From: Chiayiivirga flava
Lineage (GTDB): Bacteria > Pseudomonadota > Gammaproteobacteria > Xanthomonadales > Xanthomonadaceae
Reading direction: 5' to 3'
Assembly: GCF_014202825.1 (NCBI RefSeq)
Contig: NZ_JACHHP010000005.1
Span: 258,936 to 322,935 of the forward strand
Length of the DNA stretch: 64,000 nucleotides
The translations under genes were made by a program, and so were the position numbers. The first letter of the stretch is position 1, and each line of letters begins with the position of its first letter. Below the pieces are notes generated by a model that made no database searches, was not told the DNA's origin, and saw nothing but the letters and a program-made list of their open reading frames with translations. Shown here in pieces: positions 1 through 9,229 of this stretch.

Positions 1-1994
1 GCGCGCGCGAGCTCCACCACGCGTTCCACCGTGATGCCGAAGTGCTTGAACAGCACCTCGGCCGGCGCCGACGCGCCGAACGTGTCGATGCCGACCACCG
101 CGCCATCGAGTCCCACGTACTTGCACCAGTAGTCGGTGACGCCGGCTTCGATCGCGATGCGTTTGCGGCACCACGACGGCAGCACGCCTTCGCGCCATTC
201 CAGCGGCTGGCGATCGAACATGTTGCTGTTGGGCATCGAGACCACGCGCACCTTCGTGCCGGCGTCCGACAGCTGGCGTGCCGCCTGCATCGCGAGCTCC
301 ACCTCCGAGCCGGTGGCGATGAGGATGAGGTCGAACGTGCCGTCCGCCGGATCCATGAGCACATAGCCGCCACGTGCGATGTCCTGCACCTGCTGCTCGG
401 TGCGGTGCTGGTGCTGCAGGTTCTGGCGGCTGAAGACCAGGCACGTCGGGCCGGTGCGGGTTTCGATGGCGACCTTCCACGCCACGGCGCTTTCCACCGC
501 ATCGCAGGGACGCCACACCGAGTTGTTCGGGATGTAGCGCAGGCTCGCCAGGTGTTCCACCGGCTGGTGCGTGGGGCCGTCCTCGCCCAGGCCGATCGAG
601 TCGTGCGTGAAGACGTGGATGGCATGCGCCGGGATCAGCGCGCTCATGCGCAGCGCGTTGCGCGAGTAGTCGCTGAAGACGAGGAAGGTGGCGTCGTACG
701 GCACAAAGCCACCATGCAGCGCGAGACCGTTGGCGATGGCGCTCATGCCGAATTCGCGCACGCCGTAGTGGATGTAGTTGGCGTCTGGACTTTCCTGCGC
801 GACGCTCCTGGAGCCTTTCCACAGCGTGAGGTTGGAGTGCGCCAGATCCGCCGAGCCGCCGACGAGCTCCGGCAGCAGCGGCGCGAACGCATCGAGCGCC
901 ATCTGCGACGCCTTGCGCGAGGCCACGGTGAGGCCGTCGACCTGCAGCTTGCGCACGTAGGCCCAGCTCGCGTCGTCCCACGACGCGGGAAGTTCGCCGC
1001 GCATGCGCCGGTGGAACTCGTCGGCCAGCTCCGGATGCTGCGCGGCGTAGGCGTCGAACAGCGAGGTCCACGCGCGCTCGGCCTCGGCGCCGCGCGCGGT
1101 GGCGTCCCAGCGCTGTGCGATCGCCTCGGGCGTCTCGAACGGTGCGTGCGTCCACGCAAGCCCGCTGCGCGTCAGCGCGAGTTCGTCCTTGCCCAGCGGC
1201 GCGCCGTGCGAGGACTCCTTGCCGGCCTTGTTCGGCGAGCCGTAGCCGATCTGCGTCTTGCAGCAGATCAGCGTCGGCTTGCCGGAGGCTTTCTGCGCGG
1301 TCTTGATGGCCTGTCCGATTTCGACCGGATCGTGGCCGTTGACGTTGCGGATGACCTGCCAGCCGTAGGCTTCGAAGCGCCTGGGCGTGTCGTCGGTGAA
1401 CCAGCCGCTGACATCGCCGTCGATCGAGATGCCGTTGTCGTCGTACAGCGCGATCAGCTTGTCGAGCTTGAGCGTGCCGGCCAGCGAGCAGGCCTCGTGC
1501 GAGATGCCTTCCATCAGGCAGCCGTCGCCGAGGAAGACCCAGGTGTGGTGGTCGACGATCTCGAAGCCGTCGCGGTTGAAGCGGCGCGCGAGCATTTTTT
1601 CTGCCAGCGCAAACCCGACCGCGTTGGCCAGCCCCTGGCCGAGCGGGCCGGTGGTGGTCTCGACGCCGGGGGTCTCGGACGCCTCCGGATGACCCGCGGT
1701 TTTCGAGTGCAGCTGGCGGAAGCGCTTGAGTTCGTCGATCGGCAGGTCGTAGCCGGACAGGTGCAGCAGCGCGTACAGCAGCATCGAGCCGTGGCCGTTG
1801 GAGAGCACGAAACGGTCGCGGTTGGCCCAGCGCGGATTGCGCGGGTTGTGGCGCAGGAAATCGTTCCACAGCACTTCGGCGATGTCGGCCATGCCCATCG
1901 GCATGCCGGGGTGGCCGCTTTTTGCCGCTTCCACGGCGTCGGCGGCGAGGAAACGGATGGCATTGGCGAGGTCGCGGCGGCTCGGCGTCGTCAT
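1..1994 (-). CDS. tkt: Transketolase, 3' end beyond window
   Basis: Thiamine-diphosphate enzyme of the non-oxidative pentose phosphate pathway in the cytoplasm. It moves two-carbon ketol units between sugar phosphates. The minus-strand reading frame starts [20 protein letters not shown]. It contains the SGHPGMPMG motif, the ThDP/Mg site [13 protein letters not shown] followed by YDDN, the pyrimidine-domain segment around [19 protein letters not shown], and a C-terminal domain beginning near [12 protein letters not shown]. About 664 codons are visible and the family is usually about 665 residues, so only the last residue or two and the stop are missing. The ATG at 1994-1992 is chosen because family proteins begin a few residues before this Arg-Asp-Leu-Ala-Asn segment. 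No gene lies directly upstream; a palindromic repeat pair occupies that gap. Identification is secure from motifs and length. Confidence 0.97.
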   Translation of the reverse strand, partial: MTTPSRRDLANAIRFLAADAVEAAKSGHPGMPMGMADIAEVLWNDFLRHNPRNPRWANRDRFVLSNGHGSMLLYALLHLSGYDLPIDELKRFRQLHSKTAGHPEASETPGVETTTGPLGQGLANAVGFALAEKMLARRFNRDGFEIVDHHTWVFLGDGCLMEGISHEACSLAGTLKLDKLIALYDDNGISIDGDVSGWFTDDTPRRFEAYGWQVIRNVNGHDPVEIGQAIKTAQKASGKPTLICCKTQIGYGSPNKAGKESSHGAPLGKDELALTRSGLAWTHAPFETPEAIAQRWDATARGAEAERAWTSLFDAYAAQHPELADEFHRRMRGELPASWDDASWAYVRKLQVDGLTVASRKASQMALDAFAPLLPELVGGSADLAHSNLTLWKGSRSVAQESPDANYIHYGVREFGMSAIANGLALHGGFVPYDATFLVFSDYSRNALRMSALIPAHAIHVFTHDSIGLGEDGPTHQPVEHLASLRYIPNNSVWRPCDAVESAVAWKVAIETRTGPTCLVFSRQNLQHQHRTEQQVQDIARGGYVLMDPADGTFDLILIATGSEVELAMQAARQLSDAGTKVRVVSMPNSNMFDRQPLEWREGVLPSWCRKRIAIEAGVTDYWCKYVGLDGAVVGIDTFGASAPAEVLFKHFGITVERVVELAR

Positions 1995-2128
1995 GGGGGG
2001 CGTCGTCTGGAGATGGGGAAGAGCGTCCGGCGCGGAGCGGCGGGCGGACGGGTATTGTCCCATCGCGGGGGCGGCGTTGTCGCGCCGGAATGCGGATGGA
2101 TTCGTGGGCGTGGCGGGATGTCGCCGTG

Positions 2129-2295
2129 CCCCCCTTCCGCCTGCCGGCACCTTCCCCCGCAAGCGGTAGAAGGACTTCCTCAACAGGCGTTGAGAGCCGA
2201 CGGCGTCTTCGGCCGTCGGCCGTCGGCCGTCGGATGTCGCATCGGAGCATCCCTTCTCCCGCCTGCGGGGGAAGGTGCCGGCAGGCGGAAGGGGG
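2129..2295. repeat. Inverted pair of REP-like palindromic elements
   Basis: Copy 1 (2129-2173) reads CCCTTCCGCCTGCCGGCACC then a CTTCCCCC...AGAAGG core. Copy 2 (2250-2295) is its near-exact reverse complement, ending GGTGCCGGCAGGCGGAAGGG. The two could pair into a long hairpin with about 76 nt between them. The same family recurs near 9.1, 34.9, 40.0, 42.6 and 63.1 kb, always between genes. Confidence 0.85.
2211..2231. repeat. Heptanucleotide tandem, GGCCGTC x3
   Basis: Three perfect GGCCGTC units with degenerate flanking units, lying between the two arms of the repeat pair at 2129-2295. Such a short tract could vary in copy number by slippage, but nothing in the sequence shows that it does. 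Confidence 0.6.
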
Positions 2296-2336
2296 TCGTT
2301 CCGGAGCCCGCGCAGGACGCGTATTGCCGAGGGCGG

Positions 2337-5099
2337 TTACCCCGCACTCCTGCGCAGCTCGCCCAGCCGCACCCGCGCCGGATGCGTGGCCACCAGTTCG
2401 CGTTCCAGCGGCCCGGCCAGCGCGTCGAGTTGCGCGGGCGTGGGCGTGCGGGCATCCACATCGAGGCGTTCGAGCCGGGCTTCGGCAAGGAATGGATGAT
2501 CGGCAGGAAAGGTTTCCTGCATCACCGCAATGAACCGGTCGAACGCGGCCGCCGCGTCGGCATTGCGCCCTTCGGCCTGCGCGATGCGGCCGTCGAGGCG
2601 GTCGACGTTGGCACGTACCAGGGGGAACACTTCTTTCAGCGTCGCATCGAGCGTCCGTGCCTGCGCCAGCAGGCGCTTCGCCTCCGCCACGTCGCCCCGC
2701 GCGAGCGCGATGTTGCCGCCGTTGAGCGCGACGATGAGATGCGCGCTGTTGGGTGCGGTGTGCACGCGCGCCCACATCGCGTTGCCGAGCCGCCATTGCG
2801 CCAGCGCTTCGTCGTGTCGACCCAGACGCGACAGCACGCGTGCGAAATTCGCATGCGCGCGGGCCACTGCGGGCGAGTCTGCGCCAGCCGCATTCGCGAT
2901 GCGCAAGGCGAGCGAGCGCTCGAACAGCGGCACTGCGCGCGCGTAGTCGCCGCTGTCGTCCCAGGCCGAGGCGAGGTTGTTGAGCGGCGCGGCGAGTTCG
3001 GCCGAATCGCGACCCAGATGTTTTTCGTCGATCTCGATCGCTCGCTGGTAGTGCTGCGCGGCTTCCGCGAAGCGGCCGAGGTCGTGCACCACGGAGCCGA
3101 GGTCGTTTTCGCTCGCGGCCACGCGCGGCGAATCGAAGCCGTGCACCTGCTTGCGCAGGTCGAGGACGCGACGCAGATTGGTTTCCGCATCGACGAGCTT
3201 GCCCTGCTCGCGCTGCACGCGCGCAAGCTGGGTGAGCGTGTTGAGCGTGCGCGGATGGGTTTCGCCGACGCTGGCGTCCTTCGAGGCGAGCGACTGCTGC
3301 AAAAGCGCCTCGGCGTCGGACAGGCGGTCCTGCTCGCGCGCGACCATGCCCAGGTTGTGCAGGGTCGACGAAATTTCCACGGGCGTCGCATCGGGTGCGC
3401 TGCGGCGGAGCACCAGCGCATGCTCGAGCGCGGCTCGGGCCTCGTCCTGGCGACCGATGTCCTGCAGGATCATGCCGAGCGAGTTCCATGCATTGCCTTC
3501 GACGCGGGCCGGCAGTCTGTTCGCCTGCACGTACGCCAGCGCGGCGCGCGCGGCGGTTTCAGCCTCGGCGCCGCGGTTGTTCCACAGCAGCGACTGCGCA
3601 ATGCGATCCTGCAGCGCGGCTGCCTGCACGGCGTCGCCGCTGCCGACGCCGAGCGCGCCGGCTTCGTGGAACAGGTCGAGCGCGAGCGCCGGCAGGCCGA
3701 TGTTGTCGTAGATGTCGCCCAGCACCAGCAGCATGCGGCGGCGCAGCTGCGGCTGCTGCGCGAGCGCGTCGCCGAGCTGGGCGCGGCCGCGGTCGAGCAG
3801 TTCGCGCGCGGTGATGTCCGGATTGGCGCCGGCTTCGGGATCGGCTTCCTCGAAGATGCCGGTGAGGAACCCGATCACCTGTTCGGCCGCGGCAGTCTGT
3901 TCGAGGGCGATGCGTTCGGCCGCGAGCGCGCGGTCGCGCTGCTCGACCAGGCGCCAGGTGAAGACGCCGGCCATCAGCAGCATCAGCACGCCGAACGCGG
4001 CCACCGGCCAGCGTCGGCGCAGCAGGCGCGAACCGCGATAGAGCATGCCGCCGGCCTTCGCGCGCGCGCGCAGCGGGAAGTGGCCGAACCAGCGCTCGAT
4101 GTCCTCGGCGATGAGGCCGGCGCTGGCGTAGCGCTGCGCCGGTTCCCTGGCCGTGGCGTGGCGCACGATGGCGTCGAGGTCGCCGCGCAGGCGCCCGGCC
4201 CAGCGCACGCCGTCGCGCGCCGCCCTCGCGCTGGTGGGGCGCGTGGCGTGCACGGCGGCGGTCGGCTCGGGCGTCGCCGGCGACGGCGCGAGCAGCTCGT
4301 CGAGGATCAGGCCCAGGCTGTAGATGTCGCTGGCCGTGCTCATCGGCTGGCCCGCGCGCTGCTCGGGGCTGGCGTAGCGCGGGGTCATGTAGCCGGCGCC
4401 GTGCGCCTCGGGCACGTCGCCGATGAGGCGCGCGATGCCGAAATCCAGCAGCACCGGCACGCCGTCGCGCACCAGGATGTTGGATGGCTTCAGGTCGCAA
4501 TGCAGCACCAAGTGTGCGTGGGCGAACTGCACGGTGCGGCAGACATCGGCGAACAGGCGCAGGCGCGCGGGCAGGTCGAGCCTGTGACTTTCGCACCAGA
4601 CATCGATGCGCTGGCCGTCGATGTATTCCATCACGAGGTACGGCGTGCCGTCCTCGCTGACGCCGCCATCGACCAGGCGCGCGATGCCCGGATGCTGCAG
4701 ATCGGCGAGGATCTGCCGTTCGCGCAGGAAATACTGCTCGGCGTCGGCACCGGTGGTGGTGCGCAGCAGCTTGATCGCGACGCGCTGGCGGTACTGGCCG
4801 TCGTCGCGATCGGCGAGATAGACGCGGCCCATGCCGCCTTCGGCGAGCGTCGAGACGATGCGCCACGGGCCAAGTCGCGATCCCGGCGGCAGTTCCGGCG
4901 CGAGCGTGTCGAGCATGCCGAGCACCGGGCCGAGCACGCGCGCGCCGACCGTATCGGCGTTGCACAGCGCCAGCACTTCGTCGACGAGATCCGGCGCCAC
5001 GCCGTCCGCTTCGAGCCGCGCGCGTTGCTGCGGCGGCGGCAGGTCACAGACGCGGTCGAACAGATCGCGCACCTGCTCCCAGCGCGCGTCGGCGCTCAT
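2337..5099 (-). CDS. Membrane Ser/Thr protein kinase with TPR repeats
   Basis: 920 residues. A leading helical segment (1-75) precedes a Hanks-type kinase domain at about 76-340: glycine loop LAEGGMGRVYL (85-95), catalytic lysine K110 in VAIKLL, catalytic loop HCDLKPSN (200-207, Cys in place of the usual Arg of HRD), DFG at 219-221 and SPE at 244-246. A single membrane segment follows near residues 372-392 (RRRWPVAAFGVLMLLMAGV). The C-terminal half is tetratricopeptide repeats of the kind containing LHNLGMVAREQDRLSDAEAL. The kinase should face the cytoplasm with the TPRs outside it. The start ATG overlaps the stop of the ECF sigma gene by 4 nt (ATGA), so the two are translationally coupled. 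PF07638-type sigma factors are commonly encoded next to such kinases. The substrate is unknown. Confidence 0.93.
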   Translation of the reverse strand: MSADARWEQVRDLFDRVCDLPPPQQRARLEADGVAPDLVDEVLALCNADTVGARVLGPVLGMLDTLAPELPPGSRLGPWRIVSTLAEGGMGRVYLADRDDGQYRQRVAIKLLRTTTGADAEQYFLRERQILADLQHPGIARLVDGGVSEDGTPYLVMEYIDGQRIDVWCESHRLDLPARLRLFADVCRTVQFAHAHLVLHCDLKPSNILVRDGVPVLLDFGIARLIGDVPEAHGAGYMTPRYASPEQRAGQPMSTASDIYSLGLILDELLAPSPATPEPTAAVHATRPTSARAARDGVRWAGRLRGDLDAIVRHATAREPAQRYASAGLIAEDIERWFGHFPLRARAKAGGMLYRGSRLLRRRWPVAAFGVLMLLMAGVFTWRLVEQRDRALAAERIALEQTAAAEQVIGFLTGIFEEADPEAGANPDITARELLDRGRAQLGDALAQQPQLRRRMLLVLGDIYDNIGLPALALDLFHEAGALGVGSGDAVQAAALQDRIAQSLLWNNRGAEAETAARAALAYVQANRLPARVEGNAWNSLGMILQDIGRQDEARAALEHALVLRRSAPDATPVEISSTLHNLGMVAREQDRLSDAEALLQQSLASKDASVGETHPRTLNTLTQLARVQREQGKLVDAETNLRRVLDLRKQVHGFDSPRVAASENDLGSVVHDLGRFAEAAQHYQRAIEIDEKHLGRDSAELAAPLNNLASAWDDSGDYARAVPLFERSLALRIANAAGADSPAVARAHANFARVLSRLGRHDEALAQWRLGNAMWARVHTAPNSAHLIVALNGGNIALARGDVAEAKRLLAQARTLDATLKEVFPLVRANVDRLDGRIAQAEGRNADAAAAFDRFIAVMQETFPADHPFLAEARLERLDVDARTPTPAQLDALAGPLERELVATHPARVRLGELRRSAG

Positions 5100-5659
5100 G
5101 CGCTCAGCTGCTTGCCGAGGAAGGCGCGGCCGAAGCGCAGGTCGCGGTCGACGGTGGCGATGCTCACCTGCAGCACGTCGGCGATTTCGTCGCGCTGCAT
5201 GCCGCCGAAGTAGGTCATCTCGATCACGCGTGCCAGGCGCGGATCGCGCTGTTCCAGCAGGCCGAGGGCCTGTTCCAGCGCGAGCAGATCGGCCTCGTGC
5301 TGCGGCTGGGCGGAATCGACGCCCTCCAGCGTCACCATCACCGCGCCGCCGCCGCGCTTGGCCGCCAGGCGCGCGCGCGCGTGGTCGACGAGGATGTTGC
5401 GCATCTGCAGCGCGGCCACCGCGAGGAAGTGCGAGCGGTTGTTCCAGTCCACGTCGCTGCCGAGCAGGCGCATCAATGCCTCGTGCACGAGCGCGGTCGG
5501 TTGCAGCGTGGGCGAACGCTCGGCGTCGCCCATGCGCGAGGCGGCCATGCGGCGCAGCGCGCCGTACACCTGCTCGACCACGCGATCGCGCGCGCTGCTG
5601 TCGCCGCCGCGCCAGGCGTGCAGCAGGCCGGTGAGGTCGGCGTCGGATTTCGGCTGCAT
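5096..5659 (-). CDS. ECF-type RNA polymerase sigma factor (TIGR02999/PF07638-like)
   Basis: 187 residues. Region 2 is around PTALVHEALMRLLG and SHFLAVAALQMRNILVDHAR. The region 4 helix-turn-helix is around MTYFGGMQRDEIADVLQVSIATVDRDLRFG near the C-terminus. This arrangement is typical of the sigma-70 ECF group found next to serine/threonine kinases with TPRs, which is the next gene here with a 4-nt overlap. No anti-sigma factor is visible. Activity may be set by the kinase, which is inference from known sigma/kinase pairs. Seven nucleotides separate its start from the stop of the upstream dicarboxylate symporter, so read-through from that gene is possible. The target promoter is not known. 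Confidence 0.92.
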   Translation of the reverse strand: MQPKSDADLTGLLHAWRGGDSSARDRVVEQVYGALRRMAASRMGDAERSPTLQPTALVHEALMRLLGSDVDWNNRSHFLAVAALQMRNILVDHARARLAAKRGGGAVMVTLEGVDSAQPQHEADLLALEQALGLLEQRDPRLARVIEMTYFGGMQRDEIADVLQVSIATVDRDLRFGRAFLGKQLSA

Positions 5660-5666
5660 CGCGGGC

Positions 5667-6998
5667 TCAAGCCACGCCGACGGTCTGGTCGGGCACCGTC
5701 GCGTCGCCGCCGGCGGACGCGTCGGGCGTGTCGCTCTCGCCGCGCGACACCACCACCGCAGCCACGAGGTCGCCGGTGACGTTGAGCGTGGTGCGGCACA
5801 TGTCGAGGAAGCGGTCCACGCCCAGGATCAGGCCGATGCCTTCCGGCGGCACGCCGACCATGCCGCAGATCAGCGCGATGACTGGCAGGGAACCGGCAGG
5901 AACACCCGCGGTGCCGATGCCGCCGAGGATGCACACCAGCATCACCACCACCTGCTGTCCGAGCGAGAGGTCCACACCGAAGAACTGCGCCAGGAACAGC
6001 ACGGTCACGCCTTCGAACAGCGCGGTGCCGTTCTGGTTGGCGGTGGCGCCGATCGTCAGCACGAAGCGCGCGACGCGGCGCGGCAGGCCGAGTTTTTCGT
6101 CGGCCACCTTGAGCGCGGTGGGCAGCGTGGCGTTGCTCGACGCGGTGGAAAATGCCATCACGATGGCGGCCTGCGAATTGCGGAAGAAAAACAGCGGCGA
6201 CATGCCGCCGGCAAAGTACAGCGCGGCCGAGTAGACGACGAAGAAATGGATCGCCAGCGCCGCCACCACCACGCCGACGAACGCGCCGAGCCGCAGCAAC
6301 AGTTCCCAGCCGAACAGTGCCGCGAGATTGAACACCAGGCACGCCACCGCGATCGGCGCGAAGCGGATCACGAGGTTGATCAGCGTCATCGAGATCTCGA
6401 ACAGGCCTTCGATGACGCCCTTCATGCGCTCGGCGCCCCTGGTCTTCGTCATCACCAGGCCAATGCCGAACATCAGCGCGAAGAACATCACCGCGAGGAT
6501 GTCGTTGTTGGCCGCGGCGCGGATCACGTTGTCCGGCACGATGCCGATCAGCAGTCCCATGCCGCTGGCCGTGGTGCGGGTGCTGTCGACGATGCCCTGC
6601 GCGCGCTCGGCGCCGTCGGCGAGCAGGCGCTGCGCGAGCGCGGGATCGACGCCGCCGCCGGGCTGGAACACGTTCACCATTGCAAGCCCGATCACCACCG
6701 CGATCGACGAGACGACGATCGTGTACGCCAGCGTCTTCCAGCCGATGCGGCCGAGCGCGCGAATGTCGCCCATCTCGGCCACACCCATCACCAGCGCCGA
6801 GAACAGCAGCGGGATCACGAGCATGAACAGCAGGCGCAGGAACACCTGTCCGATGGGCTGGGTGACGTAGTCGGTGAAGGTCTTCACCCAGCCCGCATCG
6901 CCGGCAAACGCATGCACGGCCAGGCCGAGGAGCAGGCCGGCGGCGAAGCCGATGGCCATCTTGATGTGCAGCGGAATGCCGCCGGTGCCTGTGCTCAT
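5667..6998 (-). CDS. Dicarboxylate/amino acid:cation symporter (SLC1/DAACS family)
   Basis: 443 residues, beginning MSTGTGGIPLHIKMAIGFAAG. Inner-membrane protein with about eight membrane helices and two re-entrant loops. The conserved serine-rich loop is STASSNATLPTALKVADEK and the helix 7 substrate motif is NQNGTALFEG. The second hairpin lies around GGIGTAGVPAGSLPVIALI. The family couples Na+ or H+ to uptake of C4-dicarboxylates, glutamate or aspartate; the sequence does not tell which. The start at 6998 fits family N-termini. The open frame extends upstream to 7532, but that part overlaps repeats and is not protein-like. It is the first gene of a tight run followed by the ECF sigma factor and kinase, which is unusual company for a transporter. 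Confidence 0.93.
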   Translation of the reverse strand: MSTGTGGIPLHIKMAIGFAAGLLLGLAVHAFAGDAGWVKTFTDYVTQPIGQVFLRLLFMLVIPLLFSALVMGVAEMGDIRALGRIGWKTLAYTIVVSSIAVVIGLAMVNVFQPGGGVDPALAQRLLADGAERAQGIVDSTRTTASGMGLLIGIVPDNVIRAAANNDILAVMFFALMFGIGLVMTKTRGAERMKGVIEGLFEISMTLINLVIRFAPIAVACLVFNLAALFGWELLLRLGAFVGVVVAALAIHFFVVYSAALYFAGGMSPLFFFRNSQAAIVMAFSTASSNATLPTALKVADEKLGLPRRVARFVLTIGATANQNGTALFEGVTVLFLAQFFGVDLSLGQQVVVMLVCILGGIGTAGVPAGSLPVIALICGMVGVPPEGIGLILGVDRFLDMCRTTLNVTGDLVAAVVVSRGESDTPDASAGGDATVPDQTVGVA

Positions 6999-7576
6999 GC
7001 GGGTGCTGTCCTTCGAAGCGGCGGTGTGTTGCGGTGTTGCGATACACGATGCTGCGATGTGGCAATCCGGCCACTGGTATGCCCGGCGAAGCGAAACCCA
7101 TGAAGCCACTCTTTCACCGGGAGAGTGGTTGGGGCGCCGCCTCAACGCCGGGCGGAGCAAGACCATGAAGCCCCTCTCCCACCGGGAGAGGGGTTGGGGA
7201 GAGGGTCCGGCGAAACCTCGACGCCCGATCCCGCCTGAACCGGCGAGGTTGCATGACGTGCTCGTACTCCGCCCGATCCCGCAACGATTCCCACCTCCAC
7301 GCTCCACCCGGCCCCTCATCCGCTGCTGCCGCAGCACCTTCTCCCGAGAGGAGAAGGACGGCAGGCGCTGCCGCGATTGGCAGCAACGCGGAGCGAACGT
7401 GAGTGTTCGTGATGTTACACCAGCCCCGCGATTCGCCGAATCGAGGGCGGTGCAGCGCGCGCACCGGATCCACGCGCCTTCGATCCGCGTCACAATGCGC
7501 GCGGGGATCCCGGTTTGCCGGGCATCGATCACGGACCATCGATCGCACGCGGTCGATCACGACGGGGACACATCAC
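6999..7576. other. Divergent intergenic region with three repeat motifs
   Basis: 578 nt between the divergent symporter and permease genes. Two direct copies of a motif ATGAAGCC(A/C)CTCT...CACCGGGAGAG.GGTTGGGG lie at 7100-7134 and 7164-7206. A copy of the CTCATCC...CTTCTCCC/GAGAAGG palindrome lies at 7312-7358. A short dyad CGAAC-N6-GTTCG is at about 7394-7410. No gene is supported. Promoters of both neighbours should be here but cannot be placed with confidence. Confidence 0.6.
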
Positions 7577-9013
7577 ATGGGCCTGCTGCAAACGCTCACG
7601 CGCCACAAATCCATTCCGCAGCTTCAGGCCGAACTGGGCCAGCGGCGCGAGCTGCGCCGCGTGCTGGGCGTGTGGCAGCTCACCGGCATCGGCCTCGGCG
7701 GCATCATCGGTGTCGGCATCTTCGTGCTGGCCGGGCAGCAGGCGGCGGTGAATGCGGGGCCGGCGGTGGCGCTGGCCTTCATCATCGCCGGGATCGCGAG
7801 CGCCGCAGCGGCGCTGTGCTACGCCGAGTTCGCCGGCATGATCCCGGTGACCGGATCGGCGTACACCTACAGCTACGCCGTGCTCGGCGAGTTCGTGGCG
7901 TGGCTGATCGGCTGGGACCTGTTGCTCGAGTACGCGCTGATCGTGGCGGCGGTGGCGAGCGGCTGGTCGGGCTACCTGCAGAATCTGCTCGGCGCGCTCG
8001 GCATCAGTCTGCCGGTATGGGCGCAGGGCGCACTGGGTTCGGGCGAAGGCCGCGTGTTCAACGTCATCGCCGCCGGCGTGGCGCTCGCCGTCGCGTGGCT
8101 GCTGACGCAGCGTACCGAATGGGGCGCGCGGCTGAACACGATCGCGGTGATCGTGAAGGTGTTCGGCGTGGCGCTGGTCATCGTTGTGGGCGCGTTCTTC
8201 ATCGATCCGGACAACTGGGTGCCGTTCATTCCGGACGAAGTGACCGGGCCGGACGGCGTCACGCGCTACGGGTTCGGCGGCGTGGTGGCGGCCGCGGCGG
8301 TGGTGTTCTTCGCGGTGTTCGGCTACGACACGCTGACAACGGCTGCGGAAGAGGCGAAGAATCCGCAGCGCGACCTGCCGCGCGCGATCCTGCTCTCGCT
8401 CGGCATCTCGATGCTGCTGTACCTGACGATCTCGATGGTGCTGACGGGCGTCGCGCACTATTCCACGCTCGACAACGACGCGCCGGTGGCGAATGCGTTC
8501 GGCGCGCTCGGGCTCACCTGGGTGCGCATCGCGATCTCGGCTACGGCGGTGGCGAGCATCATCAGCGTGGTGTTCGCCTTCATGCTGGCGGCGGCACGGA
8601 TCTGGTTCTCGCTCGCGCGCGACGGCTTGCTGCCGGGCTGGTTTGCCGTGGTGCATCCGAAAAACGGCACGCCGCATCGGCCGACGATCGCGCTCGGCGT
8701 GATCACCGCCGTCGTCGCGGGCCTGCTGCCGATCGGCGAGCTGGCGATGCTGGTGAACATCGGCGCGCTGTCGGCGTTCGTGGTGATCTGCGGCGCGATC
8801 CTGGTGCTGCGGTACAGGCACCCGGAGATTCCGCGCGGCTTCCGCACGCCGTGGGTGCCGGTGGTGCCGCTGATCGGCATCGGGTTCTCGATCTGGCTGC
8901 TCTCGCACCTGCCGTGGGTGACGTGGGAGCGCTTCCTGCTGTGGATGGGCGTGGGGCTGCTGGTGTATTTCGGTTACGGGATGCGGCACAGCAAGCTGGC
9001 GGGCAGGGGCTAG
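7577..9013 (+). CDS. APC-superfamily amino acid permease
   Basis: 478 residues, start MGLLQTLTRHKSIPQL. Inner-membrane transporter with about 12 predicted helices. The first helix has the family substrate signature GIGLGGIIGVGIFVLAG and helix 6 carries AVFGYDTLTTAAEEAKNPQR, the hallmark of the cationic amino acid/APA subgroup (YhdG/CAT-like). Family members bring amino acids into the cytoplasm, often by proton symport; the substrate is not deducible. The ATG at 7577 is preferred over the frame start at 7403 because the protein-like N-terminus begins here and the upstream 58 codons run into repeat sequence. It is monocistronic: a palindromic repeat pair and a convergent operon follow. Confidence 0.93.
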   Translation: MGLLQTLTRHKSIPQLQAELGQRRELRRVLGVWQLTGIGLGGIIGVGIFVLAGQQAAVNAGPAVALAFIIAGIASAAAALCYAEFAGMIPVTGSAYTYSYAVLGEFVAWLIGWDLLLEYALIVAAVASGWSGYLQNLLGALGISLPVWAQGALGSGEGRVFNVIAAGVALAVAWLLTQRTEWGARLNTIAVIVKVFGVALVIVVGAFFIDPDNWVPFIPDEVTGPDGVTRYGFGGVVAAAAVVFFAVFGYDTLTTAAEEAKNPQRDLPRAILLSLGISMLLYLTISMVLTGVAHYSTLDNDAPVANAFGALGLTWVRIAISATAVASIISVVFAFMLAAARIWFSLARDGLLPGWFAVVHPKNGTPHRPTIALGVITAVVAGLLPIGELAMLVNIGALSAFVVICGAILVLRYRHPEIPRGFRTPWVPVVPLIGIGFSIWLLSHLPWVTWERFLLWMGVGLLVYFGYGMRHSKLAGRG

Positions 9014-9059
9014 GTTCTTCGGAAGGGATGGCGTGATTGGGGGACTGTTGGCTCGGACC

Positions 9060-9214
9060 ACCCCCTTCCGCCTGCCGGCACCTTCCCCCGCACGCGGGAG
9101 AAGGGTCTCTTCGATGTCTGCGCGGAAGATCTGCGGCGTCACGCTGGTGCCTGGCAATCATCGAAGACTCCTTCTCCCGCGGAGCGGGGGAAGGTGCCGG
9201 CAGGCGGAAGGGGG
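9060..9214. repeat. Inverted pair of REP-like palindromic elements
   Basis: Arms at 9060-9105 and 9169-9214 are near-perfect reverse complements of each other (CCCTTCCGCCTGCCGGCACC... versus ...GGTGCCGGCAGGCGGAAGGG). They sit between the convergent permease and batD genes, where a large hairpin could serve as a bidirectional transcription stop. That role is inference. Confidence 0.85.
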
Positions 9215-9229
9215 TGCTCCGCCGCAGTC

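Larger units (their letters stand above)
1995..2336. other. Intergenic region with inverted repeat pair, no gene
   Basis: 342 nt between the transketolase start and the kinase stop. It holds two inverted copies of the palindromic repeat and a short GGCCGTC tandem. No open frame with a ribosome binding site is apparent. The transketolase promoter must lie in 1995-2128, but no convincing -35/-10 pair was found. Confidence 0.6.

Noticed and set aside
42..5213. A 1723-codon open frame on the plus strand
   Set aside because: It is antisense to transketolase, the kinase and the sigma gene, all with clear motifs. Its His/Arg/Ala/Asp-rich translation is the usual high-GC shadow.
7394..7410. CGAAC-N6-GTTCG dyad as an operator for the permease
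   Set aside because: A five-base dyad is expected often by chance at this GC, and no recognised regulator motif matches.
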